A stretch of DNA of 64,000 bases from Desulfuromonas sp. AOP6 (GCF_009731355.2 NZ_AP022810.1:1082001-1146000), one strand, 5' to 3'; counted from the stretch's first letter, positions 37,886 to 46,764 are shown. The notes: generated from the sequence alone by a model not told the origin. A program made the numbers and translations.

Positions 37886-38620
37886 TCAGATTTTTTTCAA
37901 TTCTTTCAGGGCCTTTTCTGCGTGAGAACTCTGGGGAAATCGTCGGATGAGGGATTCCCAGACCTCCCTGGCCTCATCGATTCGGTCAGCTTCGAGCAGT
38001 GCTTTACCCAGAAGAAAGCTGGCGCGGTCTCGCTGGTAGTAATGGTCGGGATAGAGCTCGGAAACCCCCTGCAAGCGACGGATGGCGGCATCGTATTTGT
38101 CCGTCTTCAGGTAGAATTCTCCTACATAGATCTCATGGGCTACGAGATCATCCAGGCATTCGAGGCGTAAGGCCTTGATATCGGATGCTTCCGGAAAATC
38201 GGGATAGGCTTCCAACAGGGTATTGAAGGTGGCCAGGGCGTTTCGAGCCGCGGTCTGATCCCTGTCGATGGACAGCTTCTGTTTGTAATAGGACATGCCC
38301 AATTGATAAAGCACCTGGTCCATCTGGGGATAGGAGGGGTGTTGCTTGAGGAACTCCTCGTAGGCTACCGCCGCTTCCAGATACTGCTTGGAAAGGAAAT
38401 GAGCCTCGGCGATCTTCAGTTCGGCCAGCATATTCATCTCCGGCGAATAGAAGATCTCCCTTACTTTGTCATAGGATTCGATGGCTTCAGGATATCGCCG
38501 GCTTTCAAACAGGACTTCTGCTTCTTGAAAATAGTCAGCAGCCGTTTTTTCCTTGGGCGGGGTAGGGGCGCAGGCGGTGACCAATAAAAAAGCCAGAGAC
38601 AGCCAGAGAGTTGGTTTCAT
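37886..38620 (-). CDS. bamD: Outer membrane assembly lipoprotein BamD
   Basis: Essential lipoprotein of the BAM complex that folds outer-membrane barrels. The 244 residues have a signal peptide with lipobox VTAC (Cys at about residue 17) and about five TPR-like repeats: YFQEAEVLFESRRYPEAIESYDKV, LAELKIAEAHFLSKQYLEAAVAYEEFLKQHPSYP, and so on to ALLEADRIDEAREVWESLIRRFPQS. This matches YfiO/BamD in length and layout. It lies 97 bases downstream of rpoH on the same strand. Confidence 0.9.
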   Translation of the reverse strand: MKPTLWLSLAFLLVTACAPTPPKEKTAADYFQEAEVLFESRRYPEAIESYDKVREIFYSPEMNMLAELKIAEAHFLSKQYLEAAVAYEEFLKQHPSYPQMDQVLYQLGMSYYKQKLSIDRDQTAARNALATFNTLLEAYPDFPEASDIKALRLECLDDLVAHEIYVGEFYLKTDKYDAAIRRLQGVSELYPDHYYQRDRASFLLGKALLEADRIDEAREVWESLIRRFPQSSHAEKALKELKKI

Positions 38621-38717
38621 GAGGTATCCTTGATGGGTGACGCCTTGATTGTCCGTTTCGAAAGATCCACACGTTAAGGGATGCCTCGCTATTTGTCAAT
38701 CATCATGGTCGGTGTCT

Positions 38718-39563
38718 CTATTCTCCTGCCGATGTCAGCAGTGGCTTGATCTTGTTAAGCGCGCTTTTTTCCAGTTGCCGCACCCTCTCACGACTGATGC
38801 CGTACTCGTCTGCCAGGTCCTGCAGGGTTTTCGGAGTTTCGGTCAGAATGCGTGCTTCGATTATCCGTTTTTCCCGTTCGTTAAGAGCGGAGAGTGCCCG
38901 CCGCATCTGGCTGGAGAGTTGCGTCTGCTCCTCTTTTTGCAGGAGAAGTTCCTCCTGGGTTGCCCGCTCGTCCGCCAGTCTGTCCATGAGGGTGTAATCA
39001 TCCCCCTCGACCAGCTCCAGATCGAGTGAGGCATCTCGAGCGGACATTCGCAAGGCCATCTCTTCCACGTCGGCATCACGAACATCCAACTCCCGGGCGA
39101 TTTCCCGGGTTTTCTCCCGCCCGGCCAGTTTGTGCAGGGTCGCACGGGTCTGGTTGAGTTTGAAAAAAAGTTTTTTCTGAGCCTGTGTGGTGCCGATTTT
39201 AACCAGGGACCAGCTCTTGATAATGTAGTTGTGGATGTAGGCGCGAATCCACCAGACGGCATAGGTGATGAGGCGAAGACCCCGTTCAGGCTCGAATTTC
39301 CTGACAGCCATCATCAGACCGATGTTGCCTTCCTGCACCAGGTCCGCCATCTTGAGGCCATAGCCGCGGTACTCATTGGCTATTTTGACAACAAAACGCA
39401 GATTGGCACAAATAAGCTTATGCGCGGCGTCCAGGTCATCCTCACGGCGGTAGCGGCAGGCCAGCTCGACTTCCTGTTCGCGATCCAGAATTTCAAAAGT
39501 ATTGATTTGTGCCATGTAGTGATCAAAGGAATCCGTCAGTAAGGGCAGATTCATGACGCTCAT
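38718..39563 (-). CDS. rpoH: RNA polymerase heat-shock sigma factor (sigma32 family)
   Basis: Directs RNA polymerase to heat-shock promoters. The 281 residues include region 2 (DLVQEGNIGLMMAVRKFEPERGLRLITYAVWWIRAYI), the RpoH-specific box QKKLFFKL, and region 4 with the helix-turn-helix LQDLADEYGISRERVRQLEKSALNKIK. I start at ATG 39563 with AGGAGG upstream. A CIRCE element and sigma70 promoter lie directly upstream, so HrcA represses it; CIRCE control of rpoH has been reported for Geobacter. Confidence 0.94.
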   Translation of the reverse strand: MSVMNLPLLTDSFDHYMAQINTFEILDREQEVELACRYRREDDLDAAHKLICANLRFVVKIANEYRGYGLKMADLVQEGNIGLMMAVRKFEPERGLRLITYAVWWIRAYIHNYIIKSWSLVKIGTTQAQKKLFFKLNQTRATLHKLAGREKTREIARELDVRDADVEEMALRMSARDASLDLELVEGDDYTLMDRLADERATQEELLLQKEEQTQLSSQMRRALSALNEREKRIIEARILTETPKTLQDLADEYGISRERVRQLEKSALNKIKPLLTSAGE

Positions 39564-39597
39564 GGGGCCTCCTGGGAAATGCTGTTTGTGCAATGCT

Positions 39598-39624
39598 TTG
39601 GCACTCTTGTGTGTTGAGTGCTAA
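39598..39624. promoter_or_regulatory. CIRCE element (HrcA operator)
   Basis: TTGGCACTC-N9-GAGTGCTAA matches the CIRCE consensus TTAGCACTC-N9-GAGTGCTAA at 17 of 18 arm positions. It lies just downstream of the rpoH -10 element. The hrcA gene is not in the window. Confidence 0.93.
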
Positions 39625-39625
39625 A

Positions 39626-39654
39626 TATATATCAAAGTGAATGCTTTGATGCAA
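39626..39654 (-). promoter_or_regulatory. Sigma70 promoter of rpoH
   Basis: On the minus strand TTGCAT (39649-39654) and TATATA (39626-39631) are 17 bases apart. The CIRCE operator begins 1 base after the -10 and so covers the expected start site. Confidence 0.75.
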
Positions 39655-39749
39655 GCGCCATCCTGGCACAGCTTCGTGTGCAAGAACACAGTCCTTCCGG
39701 TGAGGCAATTGTCGGTTGACAGGGCTCTGCCCGAAACCGATAATGCCCA

Positions 39750-39767
39750 CTCACGGTATTGTGAGGG
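39750..39767 (+). promoter_or_regulatory. Hairpin that can hide the crcB ribosome-binding site
   Basis: CTCAC (39750-39754) pairs with GTGAG (39761-39765), which is part of the Shine-Dalgarno GTGAGGG before the crcB ATG at 39773. An upstream GGGC-TCT-GCCC hairpin lies at about 39722-39732. The arrangement suggests translational control, but it does not match the fluoride riboswitch consensus by eye. Confidence 0.4.
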
Positions 39768-39772
39768 ACGCT

Positions 39773-40159
39773 ATGAGTGCAGGAAGCATGCAGGTTCTTT
39801 ATATTGGTATTTTAGGGGGGCTGGGGTGTCTGGCCCGCTATTTCGTTTCCGGCCTGACCTATCAGCTTTTTGGGCGAGGACTTCCCTACGGGACCCTGGC
39901 TGTTAATGTGATCGGCTCCTTCCTGCTGGGATTGATCATGGAAGGGAGTCTGCGCAGTACCCTGTTGTCGCCCGAACTGCGGATGGGCATTGCCGTGGGG
40001 TTTATGGGGGGCTTTACCACTTTCTCCACCTTTTCCTATGAAACTCTCCGTCTTCTTGAAGAGGGGAGCTTCCTGCAGGCTGGCGCCAATATTCTGCTTA
40101 ATGTAGTCGTCTGTCTCGTCTTTGCCGCTTTCGGCTTTTTTCTGGCTCGTCAGTTATAG
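39773..40159 (+). CDS. crcB: Fluoride exporter CrcB/Fluc
   Basis: Small membrane channel that removes fluoride as a dual-topology dimer. The 128 residues have four transmembrane helices and signatures GGLGCLARYFVSG, LAVNVIGSFLLG and GFMGGFTTFSTFSYE, the last containing the Phe-box and Thr/Ser track. I use ATG 39773 after GTGAGGG; an ATG at 39788 with AGGAAGC is an alternative. A DUF190 gene follows 8 bases later, a frequent partner of crcB. Confidence 0.92.
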   Translation: MSAGSMQVLYIGILGGLGCLARYFVSGLTYQLFGRGLPYGTLAVNVIGSFLLGLIMEGSLRSTLLSPELRMGIAVGFMGGFTTFSTFSYETLRLLEEGSFLQAGANILLNVVVCLVFAAFGFFLARQL

Positions 40160-40167
40160 GGGGATAT

Positions 40168-40518
40168 ATGGCGCGACTCGATGGAGAGCAGATGCTCATG
40201 CGGATATTCATCGGCGAGAGTGACCGCTGGAAACGTCGTCCGCTTTACGAGGCCCTGGTGGAGTTATTGCGGGAGGAAGGGTTTGCCGGTGCCACCGTTC
40301 TCAAGGGCATCATGGGGTTTGGCGCCAACAGCATTACCCACACCGACAAAATTCTGCGTCTGTCTGCCGACCTGCCGGTGGTGATCGAAGTGGTGGACTC
40401 CCAAGAGAAAATCGACCGGGTTCTCCCCCAGCTGGACACCATGATCAAGGGAGGGATGATCACCCTCGAGCGGGCGCGTGTCATTCGTTATTGCGAGAGT
40501 CTGACTGAAAAGGATTGA
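40168..40518 (+). CDS. DUF190 family protein
   Basis: A 116-residue soluble protein with the DUF190 pattern: LMRIFIGESDRWKRRPLYEALVELLREEGFAGATVLKGIMGFGANS and LPVVIEVVDSQEKID, a PII-like ferredoxin-type fold. Genes of this family often sit beside crcB, suggesting a role in fluoride homeostasis that is not biochemically defined. GGGGGA precedes the ATG; the terB-like gene begins 4 bases after its stop. Confidence 0.85.
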   Translation: MARLDGEQMLMRIFIGESDRWKRRPLYEALVELLREEGFAGATVLKGIMGFGANSITHTDKILRLSADLPVVIEVVDSQEKIDRVLPQLDTMIKGGMITLERARVIRYCESLTEKD

Positions 40519-40522
40519 TAGG

Positions 40523-40987
40523 ATGCTGAATCGGATACTGGGCTTTTTAGGAGGAACTGAGACAGAAAAGTCGTCACTTCAGGGTGCCGAGCGCATTCAG
40601 GTTGCCACCTGCGCTTTGCTGCTGGAGCTCGCCCATGCGGACAGCGATTTTCATGAGATCGAAGAGATGCTGGTGAAGGATCTCGTACAGCAGAAGTTTT
40701 CGCTGTCGCAGGAAGCAACAGCAGATCTGCTCGCTCTTTCTCATGAGGCCCGGGAAGATAGTCTGGATCTTTTTCAGTTCGCGCGTCAGCTTAACGAACA
40801 TTTCAGTCGTGAGGAGAAGCTGGAGATCGTTGAGGTTCTCTGGCGTATCGTCTATGCCGACGGCGTCCTCGACCGTTTCGAAGATGCTCTCATGCGCCAG
40901 TTGACCACCCTGCTGCGTCTTTCCCCCAAAGAGATGATCGCCGCCAAACTCAAGGTCCTTGAGGCCGTCCGCTCATCCAGCAGCTGA
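40523..40987 (+). CDS. TerB-like protein
   Basis: A 154-residue all-helical protein with two TerB-type metal-binding segments: LLLELAHADSDFHEIEEMLVKDL and ILRIVYADGVLDRFEDAL-type WRIVYADGVLDRFEDALM. TerB proteins bind divalent metal and occur in tellurite/stress systems and many other contexts. No other ter gene is adjacent, so a tellurite role is not supported. Probably co-transcribed with crcB and the DUF190 gene. Confidence 0.8.
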   Translation: MLNRILGFLGGTETEKSSLQGAERIQVATCALLLELAHADSDFHEIEEMLVKDLVQQKFSLSQEATADLLALSHEAREDSLDLFQFARQLNEHFSREEKLEIVEVLWRIVYADGVLDRFEDALMRQLTTLLRLSPKEMIAAKLKVLEAVRSSSS

Positions 40988-41074
40988 AGTGTCATGGCGT
41001 CTGCTTAAGCCACGACAGTCAAGGCTTTCCTGCCAAACTGTTTTTTCCAGCTGTCCCATCCCCCCCCTAACATA

Positions 41075-41110
41075 AACGAGGGGCCCGGAGAGTTTCCCGG
41101 ACCCCTTGTT
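41075..41110. terminator. Terminator between convergent terB-like and OmpA genes
   Basis: A long imperfect stem: AACGAGGGG pairs with CCCCTTGTT and CCGG with CCGG, with one mismatch between them and an 8-base loop. It can serve both directions. Confidence 0.65.
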
Positions 41111-41129
41111 GTGCAGGAGACTTTCTTTT

Positions 41130-42416
41130 CTACTCCGGCGGCACTACGGCGCAGCAGGTGATGTCAACGCGACGATTCTGCTGGCGTCCCACGGCGGTGG
41201 CGTTATCCGCTACCGGCTGCTCTTCGCCAAGACCGCGGGCGATCAGTTTGTTGGCATCGATATCGAAATTGTCGGCCAGATATTGGCGCACGCTTTCGGC
41301 CCTCCTCTGGGAGAGCTGTTTGTTGTACTCGGCGGCGCCAGTGCTGTCCGTATGACCGACTACCAGGAACTGGGGTGCCGGATATCTTTCGATGAATGCC
41401 GCGGCCTCGGCCAGCTTGCCGTGGTATTCGGGACGAATATCAGACTGATTCACATCGAACTCGATCTGTAGCGTAAAGGTCAGTTCGCAGCCTCGTTCGT
41501 CCACCATGATGCCCTTGCCGGTATCGGGGCACTGGTCAAGATAGTCGAAAACGCCATCGCCATCACTGTCCTTCGGGCAGCCCTTGGCATCAACGGGAGC
41601 GCCCTTGGGCGTAGATGGGCATTGATCCAGATAGTCAGGCACGCCGTCCTGGTCGGCATCTTCAGGGCAACCCTGTGCGTTGACTCTGACATTGGCCGGC
41701 GTGTTGGGGCATTTGTCGAGATAATCGACAACGCCATCACCATCCGAGTCCTTCGGACAACCTAAGGCATCCACGATGACATTGGGGGGGGTGTTGGGGC
41801 AGCGGTCATTGGCATCGACCACACCATCTCCGTCGCTGTCTTTAGGGACGAGCACCACCACCGGGGCCGGGGCAGCGTCCTTTTCCCCGCCAAACTGGAA
41901 GAGCAGGCCGGCCGTGTAGATCAAATTGCTGTTAGGTTCTTCCGGGGCGAAGACGTGACGGACGTCTCCGCGAAGAGCCACGGCTTCCGAGAGGAACCAT
42001 TTGAGGCCAACGCCATAGTTGAGGGCGAAGTCATCCACGCCAGGACCCGGCGAGGGGTCCAGGGTGATGACGCCCATGCCGGCGGCCAGATAAGGAACCA
42101 GGCTGCTGTCCGGCATGAAATGGTAGAGTCCGTCCAGGCGTGACAGGTAACCGTCCACATCGATGGCGGGGCCCTCATCCGTTTCCGCGTCAATGTAGTT
42201 GACCATCAGCTCGATGCCCCAGTTTTTGGTCATGTTGTAGCCGATTCCCAAGCCGTAAGTCAGGGAGTCGTCGAGGTCTTGATTTCCTTCAAACATGTAG
42301 CCGCCGACCATGGGTGACAAGGTCAGCGCTTTTGCCTTGTTTTCTGCCACTGCTGATCCTGTCGTCAGCAGGAACAGGGCTGTAATCGTCAGGGCCCCCC
42401 AAAGCCAATTTTTCAT
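41130..42416 (-). CDS. OmpA/OprF-type porin with calcium-binding repeats
   Basis: A 428-residue outer-membrane protein: signal peptide (1-23, ending AVA), an N-terminal eight-stranded barrel (about 27-200), four thrombospondin type-3 repeats of the form DSDGDGVVDxxDxCPxTP (about 215-320) that bind calcium, and a C-terminal OmpA domain (IEFDVNQSDIRPEYHGKL, VVGHTDSTG, RGLGEEQP, NRRVDI) that anchors to peptidoglycan. I start at MKNWLW (42416) with GGAGG upstream; 74 upstream in-frame residues are non-coding in character. Likely a structural, possibly pore-forming, envelope protein. Confidence 0.9.
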   Translation of the reverse strand: MKNWLWGALTITALFLLTTGSAVAENKAKALTLSPMVGGYMFEGNQDLDDSLTYGLGIGYNMTKNWGIELMVNYIDAETDEGPAIDVDGYLSRLDGLYHFMPDSSLVPYLAAGMGVITLDPSPGPGVDDFALNYGVGLKWFLSEAVALRGDVRHVFAPEEPNSNLIYTAGLLFQFGGEKDAAPAPVVVLVPKDSDGDGVVDANDRCPNTPPNVIVDALGCPKDSDGDGVVDYLDKCPNTPANVRVNAQGCPEDADQDGVPDYLDQCPSTPKGAPVDAKGCPKDSDGDGVFDYLDQCPDTGKGIMVDERGCELTFTLQIEFDVNQSDIRPEYHGKLAEAAAFIERYPAPQFLVVGHTDSTGAAEYNKQLSQRRAESVRQYLADNFDIDANKLIARGLGEEQPVADNATAVGRQQNRRVDITCCAVVPPE

Positions 42417-42579
42417 TTTGTACCTCCATGGAAGAATGTTGAGAAGATGTCCGGTCGGCGGTTTGCCAGCCTGAATATGTCCAAGCATAGCACTCCGTAC
42501 CGGCTTCACAAGTTTCGCGGACAGGAAAGAAGGATGATCGCAAAGGCTTTTTTTGGGGGGGATGAGAATCCTGCTTTTT

Positions 42580-43446
42580 CTAGGTGTTCTCCCCATAGAT
42601 TTTTTTGGCCAGGGATTCATTGAGGAAAAGGGCGCCAAAAATGAGAACGCCCCCCAGAAGCAGGCGTTGGAGGTCGATTGTTTCGTGGAAGAAGAGCGCG
42701 GAGCAGGCGACGGCCAGGGGAACCTTGAGGTTGTTCAGGATAGCCAGTGCACCGGCGTCGACCTGTTTGGCGCCATAGTTCCAGAGGAAAAAGCAGAGGC
42801 CCGAGGCGAGAATGCCCAGGTAAAGAAGGGTCAAAATGTGGGTGCCGGAAAGGGTGGGCATACTCCAGTTCGTAGAATATCCGGCTGCCAGCAGGGTGAC
42901 CAGGGTGGCGCCGAGATAGAGCAGGCCGAAGATCTGATGATCTTTGAGGCGGGGATTCTTCTGCAGCAGGCGTCGGTAATAGATCTGGCCGAAGGCAAAG
43001 CAGATATTGGAGAACTGGAGGAGGAAGAAACCCAGCCGCAAATCGCTCTGGTCGAGTTCCCGGTAGACGATGATGCCTGTGCCGACGATGGCCAAGGTGG
43101 CGGTCAGCAGAAAAAAACCGTGCAGACGGCGGCTGAGCAGGTCGTGGATCAAGGTGACATACAGGGGCGTAAAGATGGTAAACAGGGCCACCTGGTAGGC
43201 CTGCAGAAATTGAAAAGAGTAAATATAGGCCAGGTACATCAGTCCGTACTGGACGGCACCAATGGCGATGAACTGGAAGACGAGAGCGGAGCGCAGGCCG
43301 GTACGGCGAAAAAATGGAACAAACACCGCCAGGGAAAGGGCCATGCGGGCAAAAGACACGAAATTGGAGTCGAGCCCGGTCAGGTTTCCTTTGATGAGGC
43401 CGAAAGAAAAGGCCCATATGAAGGAGACGAGCAAAAGGTAAATCAT
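42580..43446 (-). CDS. EamA/DMT superfamily transporter
   Basis: A 288-residue inner-membrane protein with about ten transmembrane helices in two EamA repeats; the first starts IYLLLVSFIWAFSFGLIKGNL and the second LGFFLLQFSNICFAFGQIYYRRLL. Such proteins export amino acids, other metabolites or carboxylates; the substrate cannot be inferred. It stands alone on the minus strand with ~100 bases to the udp-like gene. Confidence 0.87.
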   Translation of the reverse strand: MIYLLLVSFIWAFSFGLIKGNLTGLDSNFVSFARMALSLAVFVPFFRRTGLRSALVFQFIAIGAVQYGLMYLAYIYSFQFLQAYQVALFTIFTPLYVTLIHDLLSRRLHGFFLLTATLAIVGTGIIVYRELDQSDLRLGFFLLQFSNICFAFGQIYYRRLLQKNPRLKDHQIFGLLYLGATLVTLLAAGYSTNWSMPTLSGTHILTLLYLGILASGLCFFLWNYGAKQVDAGALAILNNLKVPLAVACSALFFHETIDLQRLLLGGVLIFGALFLNESLAKKIYGENT

Positions 43447-43543
43447 TGGATTTATGCAGTCCGTATTTGGGATAAGAGCGACGGGGTCTTATAGCACGGA
43501 AAGGTTACGGATTCAATCGGGCCGGTTTGGGGCAAAGGCCACT

Positions 43544-44359
43544 TCAGCGCAGATAAGCCGGCTGCAGATAGCGGGAATCCAGCGAGGCGGCGGCCTGCAG
43601 AGCAACACGGATGGCACCGGCGACGGCAGCCTGTTTCTGCGCCTCCATCACCGCTTCGCTGCTGGTGCGGTCAGCGAGCACCCCGCAGATGCAGGCGGCA
43701 GCGAAGCCGTAGACCCCCGCCATCTTGAAGAGGGTGCCTGCTTCCATCTCGTAGTTGAGAATGTTGAGGTGGCGGTATTCAGCCGTAATGCCCTGCAGGT
43801 GGCGCAGCAGATGCTTGTTGGCCGAGGAGACGGTGCGCTCCTGCCCCTCGTAAAAGGTATCGACGCTGGCGGTAACGCCGAGGTGCCAGGGGAGGGCCAG
43901 TTGCTCGGCGGCCTCCACCAGTGCCAGGGTGAGAAAGGGATTGGCGGCGGCCGGATACTCCAGGGGAGCGATATCGTTGGCGGCGCCCTGCCGACACAGG
44001 GCTGCCCGCGAGATGACCAGGCTGCCGACCTTGACATCTTCCTGAATAGAACCGCTGGTGCCGACGCGGATAACCTGACGGATCCCCAGGTCGACCAGTT
44101 CGTTCACCACGATGCTCAGCGATGGCGCCCCCATGCCGCTGGTGGCTGCGATCAGGCGCTTGCCGTTGGCCAGGGTGAGCAGGTAGCTGTTCAGTCCCCG
44201 GCGGGTCGAGAGTTCCCGCTCGCAGTGCACGTCTGTCGTTTCAAAGGCGATGGCCCGGGTCCGTTCCGGGTCGCCGCAGAGCACGGCCAGCCTTGGCGGG
44301 TCATCGCCAAGGTCGGCTTGACCGAAGCCGAGATGGTATTTGATATCCGTTGCACTCAT
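43544..44359 (-). CDS. Nucleoside phosphorylase, uridine phosphorylase-like
   Basis: Cleaves a nucleoside with phosphate to base and ribose-1-phosphate. The 271 residues match the hexameric PNP/UDP family: LCGDPERTRAIA, ISRAAL, the phosphate/ribose loop VIRVGTSGSIQ, and NYEMEAGTLF with the catalytic Glu-Met-Glu. Wording is closest to uridine phosphorylase. It overlaps cdd by 4 bases (ATGA), so the two form a pyrimidine-salvage operon: cytidine to uridine to uracil. Confidence 0.85.
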   Translation of the reverse strand: MSATDIKYHLGFGQADLGDDPPRLAVLCGDPERTRAIAFETTDVHCERELSTRRGLNSYLLTLANGKRLIAATSGMGAPSLSIVVNELVDLGIRQVIRVGTSGSIQEDVKVGSLVISRAALCRQGAANDIAPLEYPAAANPFLTLALVEAAEQLALPWHLGVTASVDTFYEGQERTVSSANKHLLRHLQGITAEYRHLNILNYEMEAGTLFKMAGVYGFAAACICGVLADRTSSEAVMEAQKQAAVAGAIRVALQAAASLDSRYLQPAYLR

Positions 44360-44778
44360 GATTCTTCACCATCCGCGGTATGGTTTGCGGCGAAGGCGTC
44401 GGGCAGCAGGTCGTGCAGAGTTGTTTCGAGGCGATCATCCCCGTCACAGACGCATAACACGATGGCATCACAAGAGAATTCCGCCAGCACCTGACGACAG
44501 GCGCCGCAGGGTGGGGTGGGGCGTGCCGTGGGGGTGTAGACGGCGATGGCGAGGATGCGCCGCTCCCCCTGGCTGATGGCCTGGGCCACCGCGTTTCGCT
44601 CGGCGCACTGGGTCAGGCCGAGGGAGGCGTTCTCGACGTTGCAACCAGAAAAAATGGCACCACTGGTAGTGAGCACCGCCGCCCCCACGGGAAAACGGCT
44701 ATAGGGGCTGTAACTGTGGCGGTGGGCCAGGCGGGCAGCCTCTTCCAGTCGTCTTTTTTGGTCGGTGGAAATATTCAT
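44356..44778 (-). CDS. cdd: Cytidine deaminase
   Basis: Zinc enzyme that deaminates cytidine and deoxycytidine. The 140 residues show FSGCNVENASLGLTQCAERNA, with the zinc Cys and catalytic Glu, and PCGACRQVLAEF with the other two zinc cysteines, typical of the homotetrameric form. Coupled to the downstream nucleoside phosphorylase by a 4-base overlap. Confidence 0.95.
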   Translation of the reverse strand: MNISTDQKRRLEEAARLAHRHSYSPYSRFPVGAAVLTTSGAIFSGCNVENASLGLTQCAERNAVAQAISQGERRILAIAVYTPTARPTPPCGACRQVLAEFSCDAIVLCVCDGDDRLETTLHDLLPDAFAANHTADGEES

Positions 44779-44807
44779 GCAAAAATTCCCGCTTCCTTCC
44801 CGGCGCT

Positions 44808-45272
44808 TCAGCGCTTGGCCAGATACTGCTGATGATACTCTTCCGCCCGGTAAAAGGGGGCCGCAGGTTCAATAGCGGTCACGATGGGCCTGCGGCGCAG
44901 AGACGCAGATTGCTGCTGCGCCTGCAGAGAGGCCTGGGCCTCTTCCTGCTGGGTGGGGTTGTGATAGAAGATGACCGAACGGTATTGGGGGCCGATGTCA
45001 GGTCCCTGCCGGTTCAGGGTGGTCGGATCATGGATCTGCCAGAAGACCTCCAGCAGCTCCCGATAGGAAATCACAGCGGGGTTGAAGATGACTTCCACAA
45101 CTTCCGCATGGCCGGTTTTTCCAGTGCAGACCTCTTCGTAACTCGGGTTGGCTTTATGTCCACCCATGTAGCCGACGGTGGTGGCAACCACCCCCTTGAC
45201 CCGGTTGAAAGCCGCCTCGATGCCCCAAAAGCATCCGGCGCCAAAGGTTGCTTTTTCTGTACGCTCGTTCAT
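44808..45272 (-). CDS. msrA: Peptide methionine sulfoxide reductase A
   Basis: Repairs methionine-S-sulfoxide in oxidised proteins. The 154 residues begin with the catalytic [13 protein letters not shown] motif and include [29 protein letters not shown]. The cysteines used to recycle the enzyme are less obvious in the short C-terminus. Its start overlaps the stop of the MmcQ-like gene by 4 bases. Confidence 0.95.
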   Translation of the reverse strand: MNERTEKATFGAGCFWGIEAAFNRVKGVVATTVGYMGGHKANPSYEEVCTGKTGHAEVVEVIFNPAVISYRELLEVFWQIHDPTTLNRQGPDIGPQYRSVIFYHNPTQQEEAQASLQAQQQSASLRRRPIVTAIEPAAPFYRAEEYHQQYLAKR

Positions 45273-45643
45273 GTCGATTCCTTTTCCGCGGCCAGTCCCG
45301 CTGCCTCACGGGCCGCTTTGCTCAGGTTCTGTAAGACCAGGGCGTAAGACTCGTCCACCATGGCCCGGACCTCCTCGTCCGGAATGGTGCCATCGAGGAC
45401 GAGAGTGTTCCAGTGACGTTTGTTCATGTGGTAGCCGGGACGCACCGCCGTGTAGAAAATCCTCTGCGCCTCGGCCTTGTCCGGGTCACACTTGAGATTC
45501 AGCCAGGGCGGCGATTCATGCAAGGCGACCAGGGCAAACATTTTGCCGCCGACCTTGCAGACCAGCGTCTCCGGGCCGAAGGGGAAATCCTCGACGGCTC
45601 CTTTTTTATTCAGCAGATGCTGGCGCAGAATCTCAAGGTTCAC
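45269..45643 (-). CDS. MmcQ/YjbR family protein
   Basis: A 124-residue YjbR-type protein (CyaY-like fold): [38 protein letters not shown] and [20 protein letters not shown]. Family members are DNA-binding-like small proteins of undefined role. The start is GTG at 45643 with only a weak ribosome site. It overlaps msrA by 4 bases, suggesting translational coupling. Confidence 0.85.
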   Translation of the reverse strand: MNLEILRQHLLNKKGAVEDFPFGPETLVCKVGGKMFALVALHESPPWLNLKCDPDKAEAQRIFYTAVRPGYHMNKRHWNTLVLDGTIPDEEVRAMVDESYALVLQNLSKAAREAAGLAAEKEST

Positions 45644-45666
45644 GGCGCAAGGGCTCCCGGTTTCAT

Positions 45667-46752
45667 CTATTTACGGCAGCAGAAGTGAAGGTTGAAAGGA
45701 TCCTGGGGGATCGCTTCCACGGTAATCTCTTCGAACCCCGCCTCTTGCAGCAACTCAACGGCCAACTCTTCCCCCCACATCATCCCCAGACCGGCGCCGC
45801 CGTCATGAAGGCCGACGGGCAGGCAGTGCATGAGGCTGACGGTGTAGAGAAAGGGACCGAGGGGATGCGAGCGGTTGTCCTGGTGATCCGTGTGGGCGGC
45901 GATGTCGATCATGCTGAAAAGTCCGTCGGCTGCCAGCAGGTGATGGACGCTTTGCAGGGCCTGCAGGGGGGCGCGCTGATCGTGAATGGCGTCAAAGGCC
46001 AGGATGTAATCGAAGGCCTCGCGCCAGGCCGGTTCCTGATGCAGGGTGGCCGCGTCCAGGCAGAGAAATTCAGCGTTGTCGAGTCCAAGCCTCTGGGCTT
46101 CCGTCTTGCCTGCGGCCACGGCCTGTTCGTCAATATCAATAGCGGTAAACTGGCTTTGGGGGTAAGCCTGCGCCATCAACAGCAGGGCCGTTCCCTCGCC
46201 ACAGCCGAAATCGCAGACCCGGATGCCTTGCTGCAGCCGGTCGAGTAGCCGACCTTCATCTACCGACGGCAGAAAGATCTCCAGCAGAACCTGCCTATGC
46301 TTGGCGCTGGCCAGTTCGGTCATGAAAGCCTGAAAGCGGGGATAGTTATGATAGGGAACCCCCGTACCGCGAGGGAAGGCCTCGATAACCTGTTCCAGGG
46401 CGCTGACGGTAAGCAGGGGGATCTCCTGGGTGTAGACGGCCAGGTTGGTGTTGCCGCCTGCACGGGTAAGAAAAGCCGCGTGCTCGGGTGGAAGGCGATA
46501 GCCGTTGCCTGCCGGCTGGCACTCCAGTTCCACGATGTCGGCCGTGACCATGATCCCCAGCCATTCCCGCACGTAACGCGGATGAAGACCGGCCTGTTCG
46601 GCGATCGCTTCAATCGGTTGGGCCGTGGTGAAGGTCGCCATGGCTTCAAACAGACCGGTGCGGTAGCCGATGGCCATGGCCAGATTGAGGGCGCCTCCGT
46701 TGAGAATATCGGCCATTCGGCGGCCAAAGGCTTCCTGTTTCGATGGATCCAT
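45667..46752 (-). CDS. SAM-dependent methyltransferase with winged-helix N-domain
   Basis: A 361-residue protein. Residues ~20-90 are a winged helix (FEAMATFTTAQPIEAIAEQAGLHPRYVREWLGIMV) and the C-terminal part is a Rossmann methyltransferase (VCDFGCGEGTALLLMAQAYPQSQFTAIDID, about residues 178-207). A late HFCC motif ends the protein. The layout is similar to mycobacterial Rv2258c-type enzymes; substrate unknown. It is a second, unrelated copy of the architecture seen at 6.2 kb. Confidence 0.82.
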   Translation of the reverse strand: MDPSKQEAFGRRMADILNGGALNLAMAIGYRTGLFEAMATFTTAQPIEAIAEQAGLHPRYVREWLGIMVTADIVELECQPAGNGYRLPPEHAAFLTRAGGNTNLAVYTQEIPLLTVSALEQVIEAFPRGTGVPYHNYPRFQAFMTELASAKHRQVLLEIFLPSVDEGRLLDRLQQGIRVCDFGCGEGTALLLMAQAYPQSQFTAIDIDEQAVAAGKTEAQRLGLDNAEFLCLDAATLHQEPAWREAFDYILAFDAIHDQRAPLQALQSVHHLLAADGLFSMIDIAAHTDHQDNRSHPLGPFLYTVSLMHCLPVGLHDGGAGLGMMWGEELAVELLQEAGFEEITVEAIPQDPFNLHFCCRK

Positions 46753-46764
46753 GGCAGGGACCTC

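Noticed and set aside
39655-39772. Fluoride (crcB-motif) riboswitch before crcB
   Set aside because: I searched by eye for the conserved aptamer bases and pseudoknot and could not align them; only a ribosome-site hairpin is supported.
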